A DNA stretch of 64,000 nt from Channa striata (Eukaryota; Chordata; Actinopteri; Anabantiformes; Channidae), in NCBI GenBank assembly GCA_033026295.1, contig CM065176.1, positions 8,411,945 to 8,475,944 of the forward strand. Direction: 5' to 3'. Each line of letters begins with the position of its first letter. Positions within the stretch are counted from its first letter, which is position 1. The notes beneath the pieces were generated by a model that saw only the letters and a program-made list of their open reading frames with translations, was not told where the DNA came from and made no database searches. The position numbers and the translations under genes are program-made. This document shows, piece by piece, positions 38,546 through 46,843 of this stretch.

Positions 38546-41500
38546 AATCATTCATACATGTCAATCAAAGCCTCAAGCTAAAGCAGGTGAGTTTGCTGAG
38601 CAACAGGCTGAACAATAATTCACCCCAAGGCTCTAACAGCTGACATCGTCCACACATCGTCCACACATCGTCCACACATCGTCCACACATCGTCCACACA
38701 TCGTCCACCACGGCATGTTAGCCTGTTAGCATGCTACACTAAGCTCCCTATAGTGATTAGCACCAACCTAAGGGACAACTGAACCGATTAAACCCAAGAA
38801 AATGTCATGACATTGGTGCTACAGGAGGAAAAACCAGTGGTTCTCAATCCTGGTTTTCGCGGACTCCTGCTCTGCTTGTTTTCCAGCTAACCCTGCCCCA
38901 CCTGGAACAGGTGTGTTCATCCAATCAGAAGCTGGGAGACACCAACTCATGGCGCCTTCCTTCATCACACCTTCCTCTAAGACGGTACCTTCCTTAGGGT
39001 TAGCTGAAGAGAAGGCGAGGAGGGGTCCTAGAGAACCACCAGGATGCACAAAGCTTTTTTTGAATTCGTTATGTCTGTCACAAATCTGTGGAGGCATTTC
39101 ACTCGCTCTACTTTATACAACTACAGCATGAAGTAGGTGTGTAGATAGTTGAGTAGATATCATTGCATCTGGATGGACGGACTGCCGGTGACTCCATGAC
39201 CTTTTCATAACACCACGAGATCAATGCTTTCAGCCAAGTCCCACATTCTACCTCTTCCCGTCAGCACAGAAACAATGACAGTCCTTACTGACAGGCAACT
39301 ACAAAGCCGCAAGTGAAGACTCAACACTCTTCTATCACGAGCTCATGACATCTCGGCCTCCAGGAAGCAACTGTCACCTGACACACAACACACCTAACCT
39401 GTCTTATACTGTCCCTTGTCCCTCGTCTCACTCTTTCTGTCACTGCACCCAAAAAGAGTCGGGTAAAACGTGTGCTGATATAGTTCTGTGAGAGAACCCG
39501 GGACAGACCTGTCAGTGTGATGCAGTGTCCCCACCCTGTCATCAGTTAAAGACACCGCAGGCCAAGGAGTGTCACAGCTTGCAGCCAAGGCTGTGTCTTT
39601 TCTCATGGTGTCCCCACTTCACAAAGAGTTCCTGAGAGGACTTCTTCTTATGAGATTTCTGCTTTCTCTTAAACAAATGTGCTGCCTTATTAAACATTGT
39701 CTCAGCTGCACAGCTGCAGCAGTGGCAGGATGTTTATTAAAAAGCCTCAATACTCAAGTGTATAACTGCCCATAAATCAGATTGTTCCATGGTGTTAAAA
39801 GCACAAACAGTGTATGTTTAGTACATTTTATATTGATTCAGATAAAGGCTCAGGCAGTTTTACAGTGTAAACATGACTGTCACATTTTCATAAAGACGTC
39901 TGAGAAAACCACACCGAATAAAAGAACATATGCAAAAAGAGCGTGAACTCACCCTGCGCTCGAGACAGACAGGACAACAGCTGAAGCGAGTGTCTTCAGA
40001 GACGGTCCAAGCAACGCGCGTGAGTGTATACGGTACGTGAGAAAGGAAGAAGGTTACAGAGTTTAGCCTCCATACGATGTTCCCAGGCAGCGTCACTGTT
40101 AAGTGACTCAGCCGGGAGAGGAGCCTCACAGAGCATTACAGGACTCCTCCCTCACTGTCACTCCCCCCCCAATTTGAATTGTCCTTTTAAAACAATAGTC
40201 AGTGTGCGACACACAGACACACAAACACAAATTAAAAGACAAAAATCAGCACGGAGCAGCTACAGGGAAAGCATTTTTCACTCAATCAATAATATCAAAT
40301 AAACAGCAGTAAATAGGTCAGGTAGTATAAATTACATGTACATGGGATTACAATGTTCTCCAGATCTCTCACACTTGATCTAATTAGATTTTCACGAGAT
40401 TACAAATGATGAAAACAAATAATGGGTCGTGTATTTAGCGGCAGATCGGCTTTGTGCATGTAACAGAAACTACACTTGTCTTTCTATCTAACCCTGACAT
40501 CTGTGTGTGTGACTAATGATCAACACACAGCAAAGTTCAAAAGCCCAAAGTGTCGCACAGCAGTTCTGTCATCTGCCTTGAAAAATCTAAATGGAGCCCA
40601 AAGCCTGGATTCTTTTATTTTAAACCATGAGAGAATCAGCTTGTCCTTCTCAGGCACATAACTGACCCTGAGAAGGGTAAATCGCACAGAAATCGGAACA
40701 AGCCCACATGAAATGAAAGCTCACAAACAGGCTATTTATCAAGGCGAGCACGCTGTACCTTTTGCAGAAGTCAGCACAGGGAACTGCGACTCGGGCTCCT
40801 CCATGTTCTGAATCTGTCCTGTGCTGCAGAGCTGCTCCCTGGCGTTTATGGCAGCCAGGCACAGAGGTGCTCGCTCTTTTGAGTGGCTGCTAATCTACAC
40901 TGTTGTAATGTGAGAAAAATTATCACACGCACACATAAAAATAAAGCCCCAAACCAAAGCAACTAAGGAAGCCTCAACAGCTCTACCACAGTTTGTTTTT
41001 TTTTTCATCTTGGTCTGTCTCAATACGTGTATGTGTGCGTGCGCACGCTTCAGTTACACGTACATGTGCATGCACGCGTTGACCGTACACACATTGTCAA
41101 GCAACTGCACGTTCACTGATGTGATGTGTCAGCAAAGCAGGATTAAAAGAACTGCCAGTCACTATTTTTCTTTTCCAGTAAACCAGTTTGACCAGTAGAA
41201 ATTCCATGTGCTGAATTCCCTTAAGATTACTAACAGGGCAGCGATAGTTCAGACGAAGCCCAGGTTCATGTTTCAGATTCACATCATTCCAGTCAGACAA
41301 ATTAAGCAACGTTTTCGGCTCTTAATGCTAAATATTAACCCTCACAAACATATGATTGTGCAACTGCATCCTCACACTACTGCAGCAATGGTGCAATTAC
41401 AATTCAACTTCTGCAGATGCCTGCCACATTTTTTTTTTTTGATATGCAACATTTGACCTGAGGCTGCACAGAACTACAACTGCACTCAAATGCTTTATTT

Positions 41501-42709
41501 TAAAAGTAGTATTTTATAGAAAATCCAGGACGTGTTTTTAGAGAGATTTGGTTCCTTCTAAACCCATATTAAATTACAACATTAATATACAAATGGATAG
41601 TAATTTATTTATCACGCTTTTAACATTTCATGCTAAATCCTAAACTTATGTTTTATTGAAAAGAAATGCAGTGAGAAGCAGCACATGGATAAATTTAAGC
41701 TGCACAGATGACTTAATAAGTTAATAACAGTTCTTATTCCTGTCTGACATCTTTATGTACATATGTGCTTAGATAATCTAGTCATGTTAACCTGGGTGGT
41801 GCACCTCAATCAAGGAAACCTGGTTTCCCACTCACATTACGTTAAGGGAAATAGGTTTCTTCAAACAGATACCCAGGTTTCTGTGTACATAGTGAAAGTT
41901 CCTTTTTTACATAGTCATGTTTGAATGATACATGTTGTGCTCCGACAGTTGAAGTTGTGCAAAGTTTTAAAAGAAAGCCGTAATGCATTTAAATGCTTTG
42001 TTGACATAGTCAAGTGGGAAAATTCTCAGAGGCAAGTTTTGTAGAATATGTGACAATGACAGCGGCTTTACACCTTTCTCACACGCTGATAGACATGCAA
42101 CACATATAGTGACCTACGCACAAAATCCAGTTTCTAAACATTTCTGATGCCATATATCACACAACCACAGACTGTGTGTGTGTGTGACAGACTGGGTGAC
42201 AGATAACCATTACCACTGTGCACGAGGGATTAGCCGTTTCTGTTCAACTAACCAGACTTTCTTCAGATTAACTGTGCCTCATCCCATAATCCAAGGGACA
42301 GAGTGAGATTAGAACCTAGTGTGCTCTAAACTAGGGAAATCGGGGGGACAAAACTGTCTGGGGTGTAAAAGAAAAGAGGACGGGGTGTGGGGGGAGGTGA
42401 AAGAGCCACAAATAAAGAGAGTTAGTTGCTGGGGGTGGAGGGAGAAATTGACACACTGGTATTAATGTGGGCACAGATGATAAGAATCAAGCAAAAGGTA
42501 AGAAAGGATTCTAGGGCACTGAAGAAGAAAAAGAACCAACGCATAGGAAATGAAAGTAAACAAGCTGAGGACAGACAGATGGAAGGGGACTGAAAGGACA
42601 GAAGGAAACTACCAGGTAAAAGACAATGGAAAGAAAAGAGGGAAATGAGAAAAAAAGTGCAAAATAAGATGAAAGTGGGGACTGGAAGAAAGTGCCCATT
42701 CATCACCAA

Positions 42710-42769
<60 letters not shown>

Positions 42770-43917
42770 AAAATAGAGCAGAGCCCAGCAGCTTTCATCA
42801 CATCCCTGCATAGCTGCCAGGTGCAAGGACGAGTCTTCATACTGTCCTTTAGAGCATCATCCTGTATCAGCCTTGTCTTCAGGTTCACCCCACTGTGGCC
42901 ATATTTTATTAAAAGCTGTGAAAAGAATCCCACTAGATTTGGGCCAACTCTCATTGTGATATTGATTTTGAATGCTAATATGTGCAGCCCCCCTGCTGTG
43001 AGTAAGAGGTGGTGGCTGATGAGTGACAAAGCTTTGCATCATAATGGGTCTTGTGGCGGCACTACCTCCCACAGATCACGAGAGGACAGTGAAGAAGGTG
43101 GACCAAGATGGACTGCGTCGTCACAAGAACAGAATACAGATAGACAGGAAACCACATTTTCACGTGACTGCACCTCTTTGAATTGAAGTAGATGAGCTGC
43201 TTGATGTGTGAGAAAAAGGGGAGGAAAACGAAAGGAGCGGAGAGCTTTATGGTGAAAGAGGGTGAACCGTCCTACCTCTGGACTGTTCGATTTTCACCGC
43301 CACGCAGGCCTCTTCGTCAGCGTTCTTAGACTGGAAACAGACAGCTTTGTCTTTCCTCTCTGCAACAACAAAGTACAAGAATGTCTATACAAAGAAGCCG
43401 ACACACTCCATTTAGAACACGAGCAAACTTTGACAACAGCAGTATATTTTAATACTTGACCTGCATCTGCGGCAGGAGCTTCAAGCAATTTCAGGCAACC
43501 ACATGTTTTATTTAAGAGAAGCACCCACGCAGTTCGACAGAAAGCGAGATGAAAATGAGTATGGGGGATATGCAGAAGGAGAAAACAAGTCGTCCCTTCA
43601 CGTTCTCTAAAAGCAGCTAAGACAACACGCTAGGCATCCGTGAAGCTGGAGGTATTACTTAGCACTGGAGCGCTCCTTTCGTAGCTGCACTTATCATAAT
43701 CAGGCGTAGACTTTTTGAGAATAACGAGGAAAATATACCCCCCCGAGACAGAAACCCTAATTAGTGTGTCTGTAATATGTAGGGCATCATGTGTAGGGAG
43801 AGCTAACACACTTTTAACACACCCATTTAATATGCACATACAAGATTAAAGAGAAAAAAGCAATGATAGGCTCATATAAACTTTAGTAACCCCCCCAACA
43901 CACACACGTGCACCTCC

Positions 43918-43962
<45 letters not shown>

Positions 43963-46815
43963 TAAAATTCTGCTCTAACACTCTGATCTAACAGGAAGCT
44001 GCAGAGGATCAATGCAGCTGCTGACAACCTGCAGCACAGCAAAGTTGATCTGGCTAAATTCAGTTTTTCATTCAGCGCTGGTGACAACGACACAAACACA
44101 TTTTTCTTCAAGATTCTTTCTATTCAAAGTTGTGACTTAATATATTGTTTAATTTAATTTGCGTCCTCTGTTACTCTGCCATGTAACACTGAAGTGGTTC
44201 TAGTGATGACAATATCAGTCTGGTAGTTCAGACGGGAAACATTCCAAGTTGGTACAGACATTCATGCTCCCCAGAGGATCATCCGACTTTAGCAAACCCC
44301 CCCCCCCCGGCAACGTCTACTGGATGCACTGACACAAAATTCTGTACAAACGGTTCGCGTTTCCCAGATGATGAGTCATACGGAGTTTGATTTATCAGTA
44401 GATACCTTCCATCCAGACAGCCTCAACTGTGCTTTGATTTTAATGCTTATAAGAGAATGTGAGCATGGTAACACAGTGAGATGGTGAACATGGTCAACAT
44501 TAGCGCCGACAGCGTGATCACATAACATTCAGCTCAAAGCACCACGGCCGTCAGTATGACTTATTTATTTAACTTACTTAAATTGCCAAACTACAGAAAA
44601 AAGAATCACTTTTTTTCACATATCCACATTAATATGCATAGAACTCCACAGGCTACAGATTACTCTAAAACCTAAAAAGGTATGGGGAGCACAGTATGGG
44701 CAGCAATATATGACATAATGCAATTTGCAAACAGAATCCGTTACATACCGCATAATAATACAAAGACGAAAGGCTGGGATGACATAATGGAGCGCGGATA
44801 ATGCTGCATAACAGAAAAGTGGACAAACTCAGCATGGGGCTGTTCAAACAGTCAAGACTAAGTACTGATGACTTTCTGTGTGTGTGTGTGTGTGTGTGCG
44901 GGGGGGAGGCACCATATCCTGGCTCGGGGATTAAAGGAGGGCTTTCTCTACCCACCATCTGGACTCCTCATGACAGGCCTGCCTGCTGTTCACCGACACA
45001 CTACGTTTGAGCATATAAGTTGAACACAAATTTGTTTTATAAGTTCCATGTTCAGCAGACGCAAGCAGCTTATCAAAAGCCTTGCGTAAATTTCAGACAA
45101 CCTGCTCACTGTAGTGTGACCCCTCCCTGCAGACTCTCAGCTATGTGCCTATTGTTTCCTGAGGTGGGGGAGGTGTTTCTATATGTCAGCACTACAAACA
45201 CACATGGCACAAAAACGTCACACACACTGTCAAGACATTCGTGACAACGTCGATGAGGTATGTAAAGGTTGACTCAAAGGGTGTGGGAGACAGCGTTTTC
45301 TAAGATGGTGATTTATGTGAGTCCACTGGTCCACCTACTGGCCCGATCCCAAACTTCCTCTTCCTGTCAGTAAACTCCTGTGGTTGTGTTTGCAATCAAA
45401 TGTGTGACAGCTGACAGAGAAACTGTAAGAAATCACATGCACATATCCACATAAAGATGGGGGGGGGGGCCTGGATATCGGTCAGACAGTATTTTAGGAA
45501 GTGATTCGAAATGCATGTCACAGTAGGGTCTAAATACCGAGAATGACACACAAGATGCTGTTGCAAAAGAAGCCTCGAACTGGTAAGAAGGATTGTACAG
45601 AGAAAGAAATTGAAGAACTGAGAATGTTGTTTTCGATGAACTTACTGTTAGTAACACAAAACGCACGGGAGAAGGCGACTAAAGCTCTACTGATACTGTC
45701 CGATTACGTTGAACACAACCTGGCACCTAGAAAACAATCTCACGCTTGCATTTGGGTTTTCAGGGAAGCAGACAACACAGGTGCAGCAAAGATGACAGTC
45801 AAAATGTATTTATAGTGACATTCTAACGTCACTATAACTGATGGTTTGGGATTTAATAATATAAAGCTGTAATGACACCAGATGATCAGAAGCATGTGGG
45901 TGTCTTCAAAAGCAATCAAACAAATCTTTCACACAGACAGACAGCTGATGGACAGACAGACAGAGTGTGTGGCCAAACACCAGATAAGCTATGAGCCGAG
46001 TATCAAAGCAAAAAAGGAGCTGACCTCATAATCTCTGCCATAACCCAGGTTTGATCTCCTCCCAACTATTTTTTTGAAATTTGAAAAAATGTGGTGTTGT
46101 GATGCATGTACAAATAAAAGATTAATACAATGGAGGTATACCAGTGCAGAACATTTCATATGATTTGTTGCCAATAAAGAAATTCTTAGTTGTCAAGGCT
46201 TTAACTTTAACTGCAAAGACACTTTCAAATTAAAAGCATCAAACAAATCAATCAAGATGTACAACACCCACATAAGAAACTTGTTTTACCTTGACTTCTT
46301 TTTTATATTCTCCTTATAAAACATACTGCAGAAACACCAAATCCACATCACACAGGTGGATAAGAAGCCACAGCCTCAAGTTATTGTAGTTACTTAACTG
46401 ATTCACATTTCATTTTCTGGACACTGTGAGAAAAAATACGACACCTTAAAAACTTCGTTCAATTCAGTCATGTGAGTTATGTACATATCTTTCAGCAGAC
46501 AGGCCGCATGTTTCAAATGTTTTTAAGGGGAAGGCATCCAAACTGATGGATACTCAGCATCTGTGTGTGTGGGTTTGCGTATTAAACCCAACACTTCCTC
46601 CAACATTTATTTTCTCAGCGGTTCAAAGTCGATGGCTCACGTCTAAACTCTTCACTGAAAGCAAAACAAACTGTGTTTGCCGGATGTTCTTCAGATACCT
46701 GGTTATTAAAAAAAACCCCACACACACACGTTTTCATCTTTTCAGTACCTGGAAGCAGTCCTCTCCAGTACAGCTGGATTTTCCCCGTCCTGCCAAACAC
46801 ACGATGCCTTTCCAT
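23999..46815 (-). CDS. fgd4: FYVE, RhoGEF and PH domain-containing protein 4 (frabin), long form
   Basis: Guanine-nucleotide exchange factor for Cdc42 that binds F-actin and phosphoinositides; loss of human FGD4 causes Charcot-Marie-Tooth type 4H. Exons in transcript order: 46815-46749, 43359-43276, 34481-34329, 33769-33553, 31210-30787, 27726-27637, 27510-27365, 27202-27046, 26830-26692, 26609-26551, 26464-26318, 25973-25801, 25494-25464, 25362-25282, 25197-25072, 24747-24610, 24509-24369, 24268-23999. Every junction is GT-AG and in phase; the sum is 2,643 nt, or 880 residues plus stop. Domains: N-terminal region 1-315 with the frabin motif KVSDLISRFEE; DH about 320-505 (ETNEQKLFKIANELLQTEKA, MLEPVQRVPRYEMLLKDYL); PH1 about 535-632; FYVE about 668-728; PH2 about 750-850. 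EIYEMLGEEEDIV and PSNEFIKEGHILKLAARNT match FGD4 better than FGD1-3. Teleosts may hold a and b copies; which one this is cannot be decided. The five 3'-most domains are certain, the first two exons less so. Confidence 0.9.
24557..24592. repeat. (GT)n microsatellite in fgd4 intron
   Basis: GT run with one TAT interruption, between the fgd4 FYVE and PH2 exons and only 18 nt from the exon edge at 24610. Confidence 0.95.
24610..25197 (-). CDS. fgd4: fgd4 FYVE zinc-finger exons
   Basis: Exons 25197-25072 (42 codons) and 24747-24610 (46 codons) encode the FYVE finger. The zinc ligands appear as CMKC, CRAC, CWKC and CKDC, and the phosphoinositide-binding basic motif is RRRHHC. The exon junction falls after ACGY, inside the finger, as expected for the family. 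The preceding WIRD variant of the family WxxD motif is present. Confidence 0.95.
25282..26464 (-). CDS. fgd4: fgd4 first PH domain exons, including a 31-nt microexon
   Basis: Exons 26464-26318, 25973-25801, 25494-25464 (31 nt) and 25362-25282 encode the first PH domain and the linker to FYVE. Landmarks are LKLAARNTAAMERYLL, FNNMLLYCVPKFSL, YPHTFQVSGKERTLELQA and DKADWIK (the C-terminal helix Trp). The microexon has a clean CTCAG acceptor and GTACGT donor and keeps frame (phase 2 in, phase 0 out). Confidence 0.94.
26551..27726 (-). CDS. fgd4: fgd4 DH (RhoGEF) domain exons
   Basis: Exons 27726-27637, 27510-27365, 27202-27046, 26830-26692 and 26609-26551 encode the Dbl-homology domain that catalyses GDP/GTP exchange on Cdc42. 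Conserved region 1 (ELLQTEKAYVARLNLL), the central IFSNVVSIYAFHSQFLLPDL and conserved region 3 (TLQHHMLEPVQRVPRYEMLL) are all intact, so catalytic activity is expected. Confidence 0.95.
27727..30786 (-). other. fgd4: fgd4 intron before the DH exons (3.06 kb)
   Basis: No exon, RNA gene or clear repeat was recognised. Several chance open frames below 90 codons lack splice or homology support. Confidence 0.7.
30787..31210 (-). CDS. fgd4: fgd4 large N-terminal exon
   Basis: A 424-nt exon, open from CTCCAG acceptor to AAG|GTATTT donor, with phase 1 in and phase 0 out. It encodes a Ser/Asn-rich stretch (KHISNSNSNSCSP), then an acidic, Lys/Glu/Asp-rich segment before the DH domain. It is low in known domains and matches the variable N-terminal half of frabin by position rather than sequence. 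Being open over 424 nt and linking in phase on both sides supports it. Confidence 0.82.
31211..33552 (-). other. fgd4: fgd4 intron with poly-A and CA tracts
   Basis: Holds a poly-A run (31950-31968), a CA microsatellite (32227-32251) and a short CTG run (about 32678-32696). No coding exon was recognised. Confidence 0.7.
33553..33769 (-). CDS. fgd4: fgd4 exon with frabin N-terminal motif and poly-Gly tract
   Basis: 217 nt between a TTCCCAG acceptor and an AACAG|GTATGG donor. It encodes PPKPLHLQSP, a run of eight glycines (33645-33668, six GGA codons on the minus strand plus GGC and GGT), and SKVSDLISRFEE, which matches the SKVSDLISRFE motif near the N-terminus of mammalian FGD4. This firmly ties the upstream exons to fgd4. 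Confidence 0.9.
34329..34481 (-). CDS. fgd4: fgd4 upstream coding exon (common to both predicted N-termini)
   Basis: 153 nt, acceptor CCCTTCAG and donor CAAG|GTACAA, phases 1 in and 1 out. It encodes a Gly/Ser/Arg-rich segment (CLKRAGGGATDKSKGG) ending CKPQ, which continues directly into VPPKPLH of the next exon. No domain was recognised; support is from open frame, splice sites and phase. Confidence 0.72.
34850..35060 (+). mobile_element. tRNA-derived SINE
   Basis: An RNA polymerase III B-box (GGTTTGAATCCCG at 34913-34925) follows a tRNA-like head. The 3' part ends TAAGTTGCTTTGGACAAAAG, CTTCTACCTAATGACTAAAT, GTAAATGT, the tail shared by many teleost SINEs and their partner LINEs. It lies in an fgd4 intron on the opposite strand to the gene. 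Confidence 0.8.
35981..36020. repeat. (GT)20 microsatellite
   Basis: Perfect 40-nt GT run, directly visible. Confidence 0.98.
38501..38543. repeat. (CA)21 microsatellite
   Basis: Perfect CA run of about 43 nt, 100 bp before the minisatellite. Confidence 0.98.
38644..38708. repeat. 11-bp minisatellite, about six units
   Basis: Tandem units of CATCGTCCACA starting at 38644, 38655, 38666, 38677, 38688 and 38699. The first five are identical and the last lacks its final base. No interruption. Confidence 0.97.
38835..39040. mobile_element. hAT-like non-autonomous element
   Basis: Starts CAGTGGTTCTCAATCCTGG and ends GAGAACCACC, an inverted terminal pair typical of Charlie-type hAT elements. The middle contains CCAATCAGAAGCTGGGAGAC, shared with the older copy at 3163-3379. 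There is no open frame for a transposase and no clear target-site duplication. Confidence 0.7.
40759..40804 (-). CDS. fgd4: Predicted alternative first coding exon of fgd4 (short N-terminus)
   Basis: ATG at 40804-40802 sits in a strong Kozak context (A at -3, G at +4). The exon encodes MEEPESQFPVLTSAK and ends AAAAG|GTACAG with one base over, the phase needed to join exon 34481-34329. The start MEE is like the start of mammalian FGD4 (MEEIKPAS...). This form would be 845 residues. No cDNA evidence is available here. Confidence 0.6.
40805..43275 (-). other. fgd4: fgd4 intron or upstream region with purine-rich tract
   Basis: Includes a nested palindrome (41789-41879), a purine-rich stretch (about 42340-42700) and a long CA microsatellite (42711-42767). 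No convincing coding exon. Confidence 0.55.
42711..42767. repeat. (AC)28 microsatellite
   Basis: Perfect 57-nt AC run, the longest in the window. Open frames across it are low-complexity artefacts. Confidence 0.98.
43276..43359 (-). CDS. fgd4: Predicted fgd4 cassette exon
   Basis: 84 nt between TTGTTGCAG and AGAG|GTAGGA, open in phase 1-in/1-out, encoding KDKAVCFQSKNADEEACVAV and flanks. Its length is divisible by three and both phases match the exons on either side, so it can be included or skipped without shifting the frame. No homologue was recognised; it could be a chance open frame, but the splice sites are good. Confidence 0.5.
43360..46748 (-). other. fgd4: fgd4 intron (3.4 kb)
   Basis: Holds CA and GT microsatellites (43921-43960, 44878-44898) and C homopolymers near 44299. 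No exon was recognised. A 90-codon open frame at 45543 lacks splice sites and homology. Confidence 0.5.
43921..43960. repeat. (AC)20 microsatellite
   Basis: Perfect AC run preceded by an imperfect CA/C-rich lead (43899-43920). Confidence 0.98.
46749..46815 (-). CDS. fgd4: Predicted alternative first coding exon of fgd4 (long N-terminus)
   Basis: ATG at 46815-46813 in strong Kozak context (G at -3 and +4), with an in-frame TGA five codons upstream. It encodes MERHRVFGRTGKIQLYW and five further residues, then CCAG|GTACTG with one base over. A good acceptor (TTTCTTTATAG, exon edge 46843) lies 28 nt before the ATG, so this is likely the second exon of a transcript with an upstream untranslated exon. 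Phase fits both 43359-43276 and 34481-34329. Confidence 0.5.
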
Positions 46816-46843
46816 GTCAGAAACAGCTCAGTTTTGTCAGCAG

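Larger units (their letters stand above)
34482..40758 (-). other. fgd4: fgd4 intron (6.3 kb)
   Basis: Contains the SINE (34850-35060), GT and CA microsatellites (35981-36020, 38501-38543), an 11-bp minisatellite (38644-38708) and a hAT-like element (38835-39040). No coding exon was recognised. Confidence 0.6.

Noticed and set aside
38644..38708. Regular short repeats that might suggest a CRISPR-like array
   Set aside because: Units are directly tandem with no unique spacers, in a vertebrate genome; it is a minisatellite.
42422..43186. Open frames rich in Cys-Val, Ser-Phe-Leu or His-Thr
   Set aside because: They translate the AC microsatellite and purine tract; low complexity with no splice or homology support.
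45543..45815. 90-codon open frame on the plus strand
   Set aside because: No domain, no flanking splice sites and no homologue recognised; its length is within chance for a region of this size.
46749..46843. Second reading frame open through the same exon (ADKTELFLTWKG...)
   Set aside because: It leaves phase 0 at the donor, which does not fit the next exons; the ATG frame leaves phase 1, which does.
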